From NCBI GenBank assembly GCA_020055645.1, contig CM034546.1, positions 96,844,001-96,908,000 on the forward strand: a stretch of DNA of 64,000 nucleotides, in the 5' to 3' direction. This document shows, in pieces, positions 50,212-60,300 of the stretch. Under the pieces are notes generated by a model. It did no database searches. It had not been told where the DNA came from and saw only the letters and a program-made list of their open reading frames with translations. Each line of letters starts with the position of its first letter. Positions within the stretch are counted from its first letter, which is position 1. Position numbers and translations under genes: made by a program. This stretch comes from Tomocerus qinae (Eukaryota > Arthropoda > Collembola > Entomobryomorpha > Tomoceridae).

Positions 50212-52661
50212 GGAAACTACTATTGTGATTTGTGCTTTGGTCGAATGGATAAACGCGGGGGATATAAGCGATTGGGGATTAAGACTATGGAAGTTTTTGT
50301 CAATTCCTTCAGTAATTATATAGGGAAAAATATTAATCCCAACGACTATGCCTGCTCAAATTGTGTCATTACTTTAAAGCGAGAAGATTACGAGTCTTTA
50401 AAATCTCGATGCAACCTAGCAGACTCACAGGCTACTACAATGTTTGAGGATTCTATACTTGATACATCAGTGAATTCAATGGACTTTAGTCAGGAAGTGG
50501 AAATAGATTTCCAGGATTGTAGTGGTTTTGAGGATTCAATTACTGATGCTTCTTCTATGCATTTAATGGACTTTAGTCAGGAGATGGAAATAGATTCCCA
50601 GGCTAGCACTGTTTTTGAGGAATCTATTGATGGTGGTGATGTGAATTCAATGGAAGTTAGTCAGAGTATTTCTATAGATTCTCAGCTCTCTGTTTCACCA
50701 TTTACCTCAATAACAAGTAGTAACGATTCGGATTCATCTCAATCGTCGCATTGCTCAATTTCTGAATCTACGTGTTTCTCACTAGGAAAACCATTAATAA
50801 AATTGGAAGTTAATGCATGTATAGGGACGATGAGCAAATGTTTCCTGTGCAAAAAGGTCAAAAACGGAAGATGCCGTATTCCAAAGTCAGCTATCGTTAA
50901 TATTTGGCAAAGACGGCAAATAATGATTCCCTTCACGAATCGATGTTGCAGATCCCACTTAGAACAAAACGGATTCTTCAAAGAAAACGTTGTAACCGAA
51001 TTGATTGCAAATAAAGATTCCATTCTTCTTTCGTCTTCACAAATCAAGGAATTTTTTATTGCAATTGCTGCAGAAGGAAGTAGTCCATCATTTGCTAAAA
51101 TTGATTTCGACCTGGGGTCACATTTAACAGACTTTGATTACAAAACTCTCACGGGATTTTCGAGGATCAACTTTGATGATTTACACATGCATATTTGTGT
51201 TCATTTGCGTAACTCTACAAACCGGAAGTACAAGAAACGCTCTCGGGCTCTTTCTGGTTAAAATTCGCTTAAATCTGAGTCATGAATTCCTAAGTTTCCT
51301 GTTTGAACTTGATAGCTTGCCTCAAAGTTAGTGCCATTTTTGAAACTGTACGAAATGTTTTAGAATCTCATTTTGTTCCGAAGAATTTGGGCTACAGTCA
51401 CATTACTAGAGAGCAAGCAAAACAGCATCAAACGCAAATGGCATCTATTCTACTACAGTCAGAGGAGGAAAGCCTCTCAGTTGTTTTAGATGGCACTTAT
51501 TTATATGTCCAAAGCTAGTGATCATAAACTCCAAAAATGACCTACTCAAATCACAAGCATCGAAACCTCCTTAAACCGATGGTCATTGTTTTCCCGGATG
51601 GATATATTTTGGAAGCGGAGGGTTTATTTTACGCCGACAACAATAATAATGATGCAAACATATTGAGCTACATGATTGATAAACCATATGGATTTTCGTC
51701 CTTTTTTAGGGCAAATGATCAGTTGATATTAGATAGAGGATTCAGGGACGTCATTGGCGAACTGGAAGAATTAGGATACAAGACCCACATGCCACACCTT
51801 CTAAAAAAGGGACAAAAACAGTTTTCGACAGAAGAGGCAAATGAGTCCCGAATAGTTACAATGACAAGATGGGTTGTAGAATCTGTGAATGGACGTCTTA
51901 AAAAGTTCAAGTTCTTTGACGCGATCATTCCTGTTACCTACTTTCCGAAATTAGGATCCTTGGTCCGCATATATTGTGCATTAATGAATAAATATTCGCC
52001 TCCTATTCTAACCGAAAATGAGACACATGTTAACATTGCAAAGTTGGCTCTAGAAAGACTAGGACAAATAAACAAAATGAAAGAAAGAGTCGAGAGCTTG
52101 CAATTAGAAAGGAAAAGAGTAGACTGGGTCGAAGAAAGTATATCTGAATTTCCAAGACTATCTGAGGAGAACTTGAAGTATATTACCCTAGGTAAATGTA
52201 GGATTTTTAATGTATTAATTGGTCTTCAAAATAGACAAAATTGGGTTACTAAAAGTAGTATTATTGTAGGTGTGTATCAAGTACATATGGCAGAGGAATA
52301 TGCTAGGCAGCACATTGATGCAGATGCAATTTATAAAATCTACATGCATCGTGAAATTACCAACTTGATCCGAGCAAAGATAGAAAGCCGGTTTACCAAT
52401 AATAAACAGCATCAACTTTGGATTGAATTTGATCCAAGTAAGGAAGGAGAAGATTCAATTATTGGATATTATTGCCTATGCCAAGTAGGAAGTAGAGTAG
52501 TAGGATGTTGCTCACACGTCGCTTGTGTTATATGGTACCTTGGGTTTGCTCGTCATAACCAAGAAACTGTACTAAAAAAGAAGAAAAGTCTGTGTAGCAA
52601 CATATTAAATGCTGCCGATCGGTTTATGACCGAGAATTCAGATGATTCGGAGGAAGATTAG
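50212..52661 (+). pseudogene. DDE transposase (DDE_Tnp_4/Harbinger-like) with zinc-finger N-terminus and SWIM-type C-terminus, frameshifted
   Basis: The N-terminal part (frame of 50230-51261) has paired CxxC motifs (YYCDLC at 50218; YACSNC near 50350) and a second Cys/His cluster (CFLCKK...CCRSHL), consistent with DNA binding. Three near-repeats of an acidic phrase ending D-F-S-Q-E follow. The catalytic core has D in V-V-L-D-G-T-Y (51489), D in L-I-L-D-R-G-F (51732) and E in R-W-V-V-E-S-V-N-G-R-L-K (51879), so all three acidic residues survive. The C-terminus has a C-L-C...C-C-S-H SWIM-type zinc motif (52473-52525) then W-Y-L-G-F-A-R-H. Frame changes occur near 51230, 51325 and twice within 51505-51540, so the copy is inactive; the last 375 codons are uninterrupted. 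Function in life: cutting the element's inverted ends. Confidence 0.85.
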
Positions 52662-53223
52662 AAGGACTTATGAACATAAATACGAACATGTATGGTATTA
52701 GTGTATTACATTTTAAAAAAAAGTATTTTCAAAGAATAGTTTTAGATTTGATGAAAAACTACTTTTATTATACTTTCAGGAATTTGGGAATGGGGAAATA
52801 TCTACTACAAAGGGCTGCAATGTGGGTGGGGGGTGGGGCTGAAGACCTATTGCATGCGTCCACGTAGGGTAGATTTATACGAAACTACCTCGCCTGCCCT
52901 GGAAACTATGTGTAATAAACATTGGGAGTTTGTCGCATATAGGCTGAATGCAAGGGCGGCATTATGTGTAATAATACGGTTATATGTGATAATATTATAC
53001 CATGGGTATAATATTATCATATTTAACCAACTCTAGATTTTTTTGAGTTGTTTCAGAGATTTTGCGTATTCATTCGTGTTATTGGATTTGAAAATATTAT
53101 GCCTATGTACCTACTAAATTGTTGAAAAGGTTATTTAATATATTTAGTTAATGTAAGTAACACTGCCTTGAATTATTAATTCATCATATAGTTGATTGGG
53201 TACGGGGGAGGCAGTGTAGGGTT
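52662..53223. other. Transposase 3' flank with AT palindrome
   Basis: No gene. Positions 52988-53018 form a 13-bp perfect inverted repeat (GATAATATTATAC / GTATAATATTATC) around CATGG, able to form a hairpin. CACTGCC at 53161 and GGCAGTG at 53210 are another short inverted pair bordering the folded region to the right. Confidence 0.6.
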
Positions 53224-53470
53224 GAGCAATCATCTTAGAAGGGCTTTTCGTTCTGGTGGTTCCATTGCCAAAACGAACGGTCAACTAAGATGATGATCAT
53301 TGCCGTTGCTCGTTGAGGATATCCCCCATACGCCTGAAGAACTCCGAGATACCCCGGGCTTGTACCATGGATAGATGTGATGTCTGTCCATAGTGCAAGC
53401 TACTGGCAATGGTGTCGAGTGTGCCTACCTATATCATGGTCTAGGACCATTTCCCGTTTTTTCATTTATG
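53224..53470 (+). ncRNA. Candidate structured RNA, three hairpins then oligo-T
   Basis: Hairpin 1, 53224-53311: GAGCAA pairs with TTGCTC, TCATCTTAG with CTAAGATGA, and CGTTC/GAACG further in. Hairpin 2, about 53368-53392: ATGGATAGA pairs with TCTGTCCAT (one G-U). Hairpin 3, about 53436-53450: ATGGTC-TAG-GACCAT. A run of six T follows near 53456, as in polymerase III terminators. The local composition is more GC-rich than the flanks. I do not recognise it as a U snRNA, 5S, SRP, 7SK or RNase P/MRP RNA. It may be a Pol III transcript carried by the transposon, or structured element DNA with no transcript. Confidence 0.35.
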
Positions 53471-53906
53471 TTTAAGTATTAGGTGCATACTGCTGTTACT
53501 AATACTTGATTTTTTTTATAATATTAAATTTTTTATTTTAGCTCACACAATGTAAGTGAATGAGCTAGTTATATGTTATGTCCTATATTTTTGTTACTAA
53601 AAGAATTTAGCCCTTTTGGTTAAATTAAAGCTAAAGTGCTTTAGCTGCTAATCTGAATTAGCAGCTGCACTTCTCCATAAAAGAGTAGGCACCCTTGGCG
53701 CTCTACAATAGGTCTAGGCTGGTAGGTGTTGATTTCTGTTGAAGGAGTTGGAGGAATGAAGGAAAGGAAGAAGTACTACAATTGGGAACATGGACTAAGA
53801 TAAGGGTAAGTCTATTCAATTTTTAGTTTATAAAAAATTATTGATAAGGACTGCATACTTCGAGGTTTTAATTGGTGTTTTTTTTGTCACGAGTCCTGGA
53901 TTGTCT

Positions 53907-55103
53907 ACGATTGCCAATGCTCTTAAAAAGTGATTTTCCAGTATTCAAACTTTGGATGATTCAGATAAAGAAAATACAATCATCGATACAGATGATTCGT
54001 TTAACTCGAGTTTTCCTGCTTGAAATCCTTAAGAAGGTGCTCTGTTACCAAATCTCGACCCAGCACCGAAAATAATACTACCACCATGGTGAGCCCAAGC
54101 ATTTTTGGCTGTCAGTGATGTCAAGTGCACCAACATAAAATACACATTAAAATAAATAATGTATATACCGGAAATTACGTTTAGCATTTACTAGACAAAA
54201 TATATATTATGTGTTTTAGGTCGGACAACATCTGATTAAGAAACGAGTTCCCAAACGAGAGAAAAAGGAGAATAATCAGACTGAAAACTCAAAACTCTCA
54301 ATGATCGCCAATCCACGATTGCCAATGCTCTTAAAAAGCGATTTGCCAGTATTCAAACTTTGGATGATTCAGATAAAGAAAATACAATCATCGATACAGA
54401 TGATTCGTTTAACTCGAGTTTTCCTGCTTGAAATCCTTAAGAAGGTGCTCTGTTACCAAATCTCGACCCAGCACCGAAAATAATACTACCACCATGGTGA
54501 GCCCAAGCATTTTTGGCTGTCAGTGATGTCAAGTGCACCAACATAAAATACACATTAAAATAAATAATGTATATACCGGAAATTACGTTTAGCATTTACT
54601 AGACAAAATATATATTATGTGTTTTAGGTCGGACAACATCTGATTAAGAAACGAGTTCCCAAACGAGAGAAAAAGGAGAATAATCAGACTGAAACTCAAA
54701 AACTCTCAATGATCGCCAATCCACGATTGCCAATGCTCTTAAAAAGCGATTTGCCAGTATTCAAACTTTGGATGATTCAGATAAAGAAAATACAATCATC
54801 AATACAGATGATTCGTTTAACTCGATTTCCTGCTTGAAATCCTTAACAAGGTGCTCTGTTACCAAATCTCGACCCAGCACCGAAAATAATACTACCACCA
54901 TGGTGAGCCCAAGCATTTTTGGCTGTCAGTGATGTCAAGTGCACCAACATAAAATACACATTAAAATAAATAATGTATATACCGGAAATTACGTTTAGCA
55001 TTTACTAGACAAAATATATATTATGTGTTTTAGGTCGGACAACATCTGATTAAGAAACGAGTTCCCAAACGAGAGAAAAAGGAGAATAATCAGACTGAAA
55101 CTC
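53907..55103 (+). repeat. 408-bp unit in three tandem copies, with exon/intron-like structure
   Basis: TTGCCAATGCTCTTAAAAAG occurs at 53911, 54319 and 54727, spacing exactly 408. Copies 2 and 3 are almost identical; copy 1 has a different left border. Inside each unit a segment bounded by ATG|GTGAGC and TGTTTTAG|GT (54089-54219 in copy 1) looks like an intron. The flanking parts read as exon-like: a basic stretch starting V-G-Q-H-L-I-K-K-R-V-P-K and, in another frame, an acidic stretch T-L-D-D-S-D-K-E-N. The frames do not connect cleanly. It is probably a captured, multiplied fragment of a host gene that I cannot identify. Confidence 0.7.
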
Positions 55104-55691
55104 GACCTTTCCGAATGCAGAATTAAATATAAATCGACCTTTCAACCTTAGTAGAAATAAATCAATATTTATTTGTGTGTTTCAATATTTACACAATATT
55201 GACCTGGATGGAATTAAAAATCCATTTAATTATCAATAACACAGGTACTCTTAAACCCTTTTGTGCCACAATATCAATATACTCGGTCACCATTCCTTAG
55301 TAGTTAGACTCTAGCTCTAGCTCTAACTTAGCTGTATGTGTGAATTACCTTCAAATTGCTCCTTTAACTCTGTCACCTCCGCTAAAGTCCATTGTAGCTG
55401 TATTGGTACTGATTGTGATGTGAAGCCAATCAAAACCTGCACTACTGACTGTTGGAAGAAAACAGCAAGTAGATTAGTAGATTCGCAATTATAAATACAC
55501 AACAACTCCAGATTGCAAATCAATAAATCAGTTACACACAAGACACGACGGGACAGACGGGAGAGGCTAAAGCGGCATTGCTTTACGTTTAGTTTACTTT
55601 TAGAATCACAAATTAACATCTCTATCTAGCTACTTAAACTTGCTGGAAAAGCTGCCTTCTATTTAAAGGGGTTCCAGTTCATCCAAAAAAT
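55104..55691. other. Spacer between the triplicated unit and the ERGIC-53 fragment
   Basis: A 98-codon minus-strand frame (55619-55323) includes a stretch with an acceptor-like CTTCCAACAG and a donor-like GAAG|GTAATT around ~100 coding-looking bases (55455-55356). No family was recognised. Otherwise AT-rich. Confidence 0.3.
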
Positions 55692-56329
55692 ATGGCTTTA
55701 TATAAGCATTACCAGCTGCTTTTCAGCTTTCTTGTCATAACATTACTCATTCAAACCGCCATATTTAGCCCAAAAGGACGAGACTGCCATTTTGGGATCA
55801 TTTTGAAAATGCGATTGCTAGTGAAGAAAATCTTCGAGTAACTCCTAGTCTTCGTAGTCAAAAAGGTTCAATTTGGTCTAAGTTAGCGACTACTTTCGAT
55901 TGGTGGGAAGTCGAAATTGTTTTTAGAGTTATCGGCCGAGGTAGAATAGGTGCTGACGGCCTGGCTTTTTGGTTTACCAGTACCAAGGGAGTAGAAGGAC
56001 CTGTTTTTGGTAGCGCTGACCAGTGGAACGGTCTTGGCCTATTTTTCGATTCTGTTTACAATGTTAATAAGCACAACAATCCTTATATCACTTATCAGTC
56101 AATGAGTTGAGAGAAGGTATTAATGGGCTGAAAAGGGATGTGGGAGTTGTTTCTCTCAACGGGTACACTCGCGACCGAATACAGGAGCTTTGGGCGGATG
56201 TCCGACAGTCAGTTGTGTTTCAACTACGGTTGTAATTGTAATGGGACTCGTCCAGATTTGTGTCATTTTAGGCTATATTTTATGGTATAAAGAAATAGCG
56301 AAGACCAACAATCTAAGAAGTTTTATTAA
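55692..56329 (+). pseudogene. ERGIC-53 (LMAN1) lectin cargo-receptor fragment, intronless and broken
   Basis: Begins with ATG and a signal-peptide-like M-A-L-Y-K-H-Y-Q-L-L-F-S. Then, in shifting frames, comes the strongly conserved start of the L-type lectin domain: F-K-P-P-Y-L-A-Q-K-D (55760s), F-D-W-W-E-V-E-I-V-F-R-V, R-G-R-I-G-A-D-G-L-A-F-W-F, and G-L-F-F-D-S...N-K-H-N-N-P-Y-I. A large piece (rest of lectin and most of the stalk) is missing. It resumes with N-E-L-R-E-G-I-N-G-L-K-R and a membrane segment, and ends AAG AAG TTT TAT TAA, the K-K-F-Y type ER-return signal. At least four frame breaks and several deletions rule out a working protein. No introns are seen in ~640 bp. ERGIC-53 normally (~500 residues) carries glycoproteins from ER to Golgi. 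It lies inside the transposon, close to its right TIR, and is most likely captured. Confidence 0.88.
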
Positions 56330-56694
56330 TATATCTTTACAACAATCCATAATTTCATACTGATACTCTTATCATGCTAATTGTTAATATTTGTTTTCGT
56401 TATTTTTGTTAAATATTTTTAATTACTAGTACTGTGTCCAATAGGCAATCATCAATATCATTTGATAGCAGTAATAAAATCTATCTAGACTAAGTTCTCA
56501 TAGTTGTGTATCTTTCCAGCCAAAAATGTAACTTAGTCCAACTGATGACGTCATGACCGTCTGATGCTCTATAATTGCATAGTGTACGTAATGCTATCAT
56601 AGGAATTTTGTTACTGTGACAATTCAAAGCTGATCTTTTGGTCATTGGAAATGGCAGGCCCAGTTTGTGTCCTAAATAATGCCTAAAACCGTGC
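56330..56694. other. Spacer between the ERGIC-53 fragment and the right TIR
   Basis: No gene seen. No poly(A) tract follows the fragment at 56330, which weakens a simple LINE-mediated retrocopy explanation. Confidence 0.5.
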
Positions 56695-57360
56695 TGTCTA
56701 GGCCCAACTCAGGCTCTTAACCCAAGGGGTCCTTTGAATCCGGCATCCTGGAAAGAAATCAACATTTTCGAAAATTTTCCATAACTTTGGACCGACGTAA
56801 TGCCTTGAAAATAAGGAAAGTAGTTTTCACTCCTACTCCGATCCAAGGAATCTATATATGATAGTAACTGACTCTTACGGTTTTGAATAGAAAGGATGTC
56901 AAGTGTAATGTGACCTGTCCACCCGGTCGGTATACACTTCCGATGAAATGCTATTATTGAGTCACTTTTAATTGGAGATAATGCAGTTGCAGTACTTTTG
57001 GAGCCGAAGACCTAAGACAAGAAAGAACTGACGGAGTTGACCGCTGACGCTTGACAGAAAATTGTATTTTCTATTTCGTTTCTGTTCGCGGGACGTTCGC
57101 GATCATGACGAAAACATGAAATTTCCTAACAAATAGTTGTTACCATGGGAATTAAATTTAGTGGATTGCGAGAAATGGTTTAGGAGATATTCATACTAAT
57201 TTCCTTCAGCATATTTTCAGGGTGTAAGATTACAACACGATGAACTTACAAGTTGAATGTAATATCTATACAAGATTCATATGAGAAATAATGAACATGG
57301 CCAGTCGTACAACAATCTTATAAGATCTATTGTAGAACTTATAAGATTTTTGCGTAAGGG
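56695..57360 (-). repeat. Right terminal inverted repeat of the large element
   Basis: Reverse complement partner of 46342-46995. Strong matching is at 56870-57195 (for example CATGACGAAAACATGAAATT, GAGATAATGCAGTTGCAG, GAGAAATGGTTTAGGAGATA). The outer part has CTTACAAG at 57245 and CTTATAAG at 57317 and 57338, echoing the left-end motifs. Ends TTTTTGCGTAAGGG then TA. Confidence 0.8.
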
Positions 57361-57362
57361 TA

Positions 57363-60300
57363 TAAATGATTTATTGATGAATTTTTTAGTTTATAATCTT
57401 TTCATTCATTTTGGGTCTACATTCACATTAGTAAGTAAAACCAAATTGAAAGTTCCACATTGTAAAAAAAGGCGTGCAACAAACTCTTAAACAGGATTTT
57501 ATTTTCATAGAGAAAGCACTATGGAATGATATGTCTTCCTCTTGGATATACAATTTGGGTCACTTTGGAATATAGTTCACGTGGAGAATATTGTGACCAT
57601 CGGAAACACTGTTTTGCTGTAGAAAATTCAGTTGAAATTATTGGTATATTTATTTGCGTGAATGGGATTCGTTTTAAAAATTCCTGAAAAGGATTGTATG
57701 CACGAAATGTCAAATATTGAAGATGAAAACCGAACCAGATTATAAAGTTTCTGTCACGATGTGCATTCATTCCGCTACGTACACATGAATTATTGATAGA
57801 TTTTCATTCAAATCAGGCTGAAAGTGCTGAGTGTAGAGAAGGGAGAGCAGTATTTCTCAACTCAGGTCACCCCAGCCGTCATTCCTGTCATGTCTACCAC
57901 AAATATGAGAAATAATTGGAAATTCCATATTCCATCTTTCCAATAAATACATGATTTCGGAAAACAGTTCAATATATATGCAAATCATGGAAAAGAGTTC
58001 AAGTACAAGGAGTGAAAAAAACGGCTGAAAGTTTGACTAGACGAGAATGTGTATTCCCGAGAACACAGTTCTCCACTTCACTTTGTTCTGGCTGATATGA
58101 CAATCTAGAATTCTTTAGATTAGATTAGCTTTCTATCTGTTCTGACTAGACTTTAAAGTGTCTGTCTGTCCTCTGCTGACTAGCTTTGACTTATAAAGTC
58201 ATTGCTTGTGTAAGTAATGGAAGTTCTGCAGATCTTAGCACGGTGTCGTGTTCATGAGTTAATTCACCGTGCCGCTGCCTATAGAACCGATCTGAATGAA
58301 TAAAGAGTGGTACAGCAAGAGCAAGAATCTTAGAAGGAAAGAAACGAGATGAGATATTGAAAGGCCCAAAGTCAAACGGAAAGTCAAACAAGAGAATGCT
58401 TTGTAATATTCCAAATCTCATTACCAACTTTCAAAGGGGCGAGGTTGTAGAATAGTTTGGTTTTAGTAAGACTCCAAATGTATTATTACTGCCAGGTCCT
58501 TAGCTATTACACTGTAAAAAGGGAACGACACATACGACAGAAATCTCAGTGGACTTAGACAAGTCTTCACATTTACTATTCACAGCATCCAATGTTCAAC
58601 CCTCCGCAAACGATAGCTAAACCTCAGCAAGTGCTATGCAAGAACTAATACTGAACTCAACTACCGTTCATTTTAGATAGCAGACATTTTTGACATCAAA
58701 ACTGATCTTGCCTATCTAATTATAGCACTGTTCCTAGTTTCATTTATCAAATTCTTAACAAATTGCATATTGTTGTCGTATATTAGTAATATGAATATGG
58801 AAATGTTCATTTCAGTGTTTTATTCTGGTCTTCAATTACAAATTTTGTTTAAGTTGTTTCTCAATTGATGAACAAGCCTAACAATTACAGTTACAATTTC
58901 AGACATTTATTGCACGAACACTAAAATATTTTCTTGACCAGTTAGTGATTGGTAAGAAAGTTGGGAGAAAATTAAAAAATAATTTAGGAAATGAACTATG
59001 ATAAGCCCATTTTTTATTATTAATTTGCAGAACACAATTTTGGAAGTGTGATAAATGATAAATGCATGGCTGATATCCGATTTGCAACTTTGCATGTAGC
59101 CAAGAATGTGGTAAATCTTTATCAGAAATCATACGTGACTTAAATATTAAGATTCTTTGGTACTTTAGAGCCTCCTTCTGTATATTGGGTACGGTTGACT
59201 GCCACAGTCAATCAATTTTGAGAGTTCATTTTTCCTGTACTATAATGTCATGCTGCTTTTATGAACTATGAACTAGTCTCTAGATTACGTGGGAATTCTG
59301 AAAACAGGATTTTCTAAGTCTCCGCGTAAATACGTTAGGCTGACAAATCCCACGAGAGAAAGATACCATTTTTCTTAGTTTCTTAAAAGTGACGCAATGG
59401 TGTTTGCTTTCTTTTCCTTGCTTTCCCAATATGCCTATTACTGCTTCCTCTTATAATAGCGTTAAGTAAAGATCGTAAAGCAGTCGGCTTGGCATTACTG
59501 GTAGAAGAGATTCTCTTGTGTGCGGTTTGGCAGACTGAACCTTAAGTAATCAGAGAAATCCGAGCCAACTGTTGTCTAATAAATAAGTAGACGTGAATAA
59601 TGTACATAAACAAAACCATTATTTTAAGTGGAGTTTCTGAACACATAAGGCTTCATCTATGACCAAGCTGTGTATATACATAAGCTAACTATGGAGAAAG
59701 AGAGAAGGAATCGAGGCACAATTGTTCCGTTTTGGAACGACAATATGTGCGTATAGACTTACGCATCACAATGTAAATGGGTATACGTGTGTAATTGTAT
59801 TTTTGTATACCACTTACTACTTCTAGTAAGGAAACTCACAAAGGCGTCTTTTGAGCACCACTGAAGTCTCTAACGGTTCTGAAATTTCGCCATAAGAAGT
59901 CGAAACGCATACATCTGTGCAGTAAGTACACAGCACGAAGAGGCTAAAGTACCATTAGTCGACGATAAGCAGAGAATTATTCCAGTACCTAAATGAGTTT
60001 CGTACACGTTGCATCGCACGCAAGTCTTAACTGAATTTTTTTCAATTCAGTCAGGAACTTGGTGTGCTATGCATTATGCATTACAAAAAATATTTTAAGG
60101 AGACTTAAATCCGCGTATAAGGATTCGGGGTACTATAAAACAGTTAGTAGGCACTTTTTGGTTGTAAAAACATCCCCAGTCAAAATAAAAGGGAAGGTAC
60201 TGCTCTAAGGAACAAAACATCTTGGAGTATTATTTGGTCAAATATATATACACAAGTTGCAAGAGGTAAGTTCTTTGCCGTTAGGGATGCTACTGAAGAG

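Larger units (their letters stand above)
46342..57360 (+). mobile_element. Large (~11 kb) DNA transposon with long TIRs and captured gene fragments
   Basis: The ends are inverted repeats: CCCTTACGG at 46342 and its near-complement GCGTAAGGG ending at 57360, both flanked by TA (46340-46341, 57361-57362), which may be a 2-bp target duplication. The repeats extend ~650 bp inward and are diverged. Between them are a decayed DDE transposase (50212-52661), minisatellites, a folding RNA-like sequence, a triplicated 408-bp unit and an ERGIC-53 fragment. A transposase between matching inverted ends argues for one element. The alternative, two independent insertions of a related small element in opposite orientation, is not excluded because the repeats are diverged. 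Superfamily guess: IS5/Harbinger-like DDE, possibly ISL2EU. Confidence 0.65.

Noticed and set aside
46342..57360. Polinton/Maverick interpretation of the long-TIR element
   Set aside because: TIR length would fit, but none of the expected genes (protein-primed polymerase, retroviral-type integrase, packaging ATPase, capsid) is present, and the transposase found is a DDE_Tnp_4-like protein.
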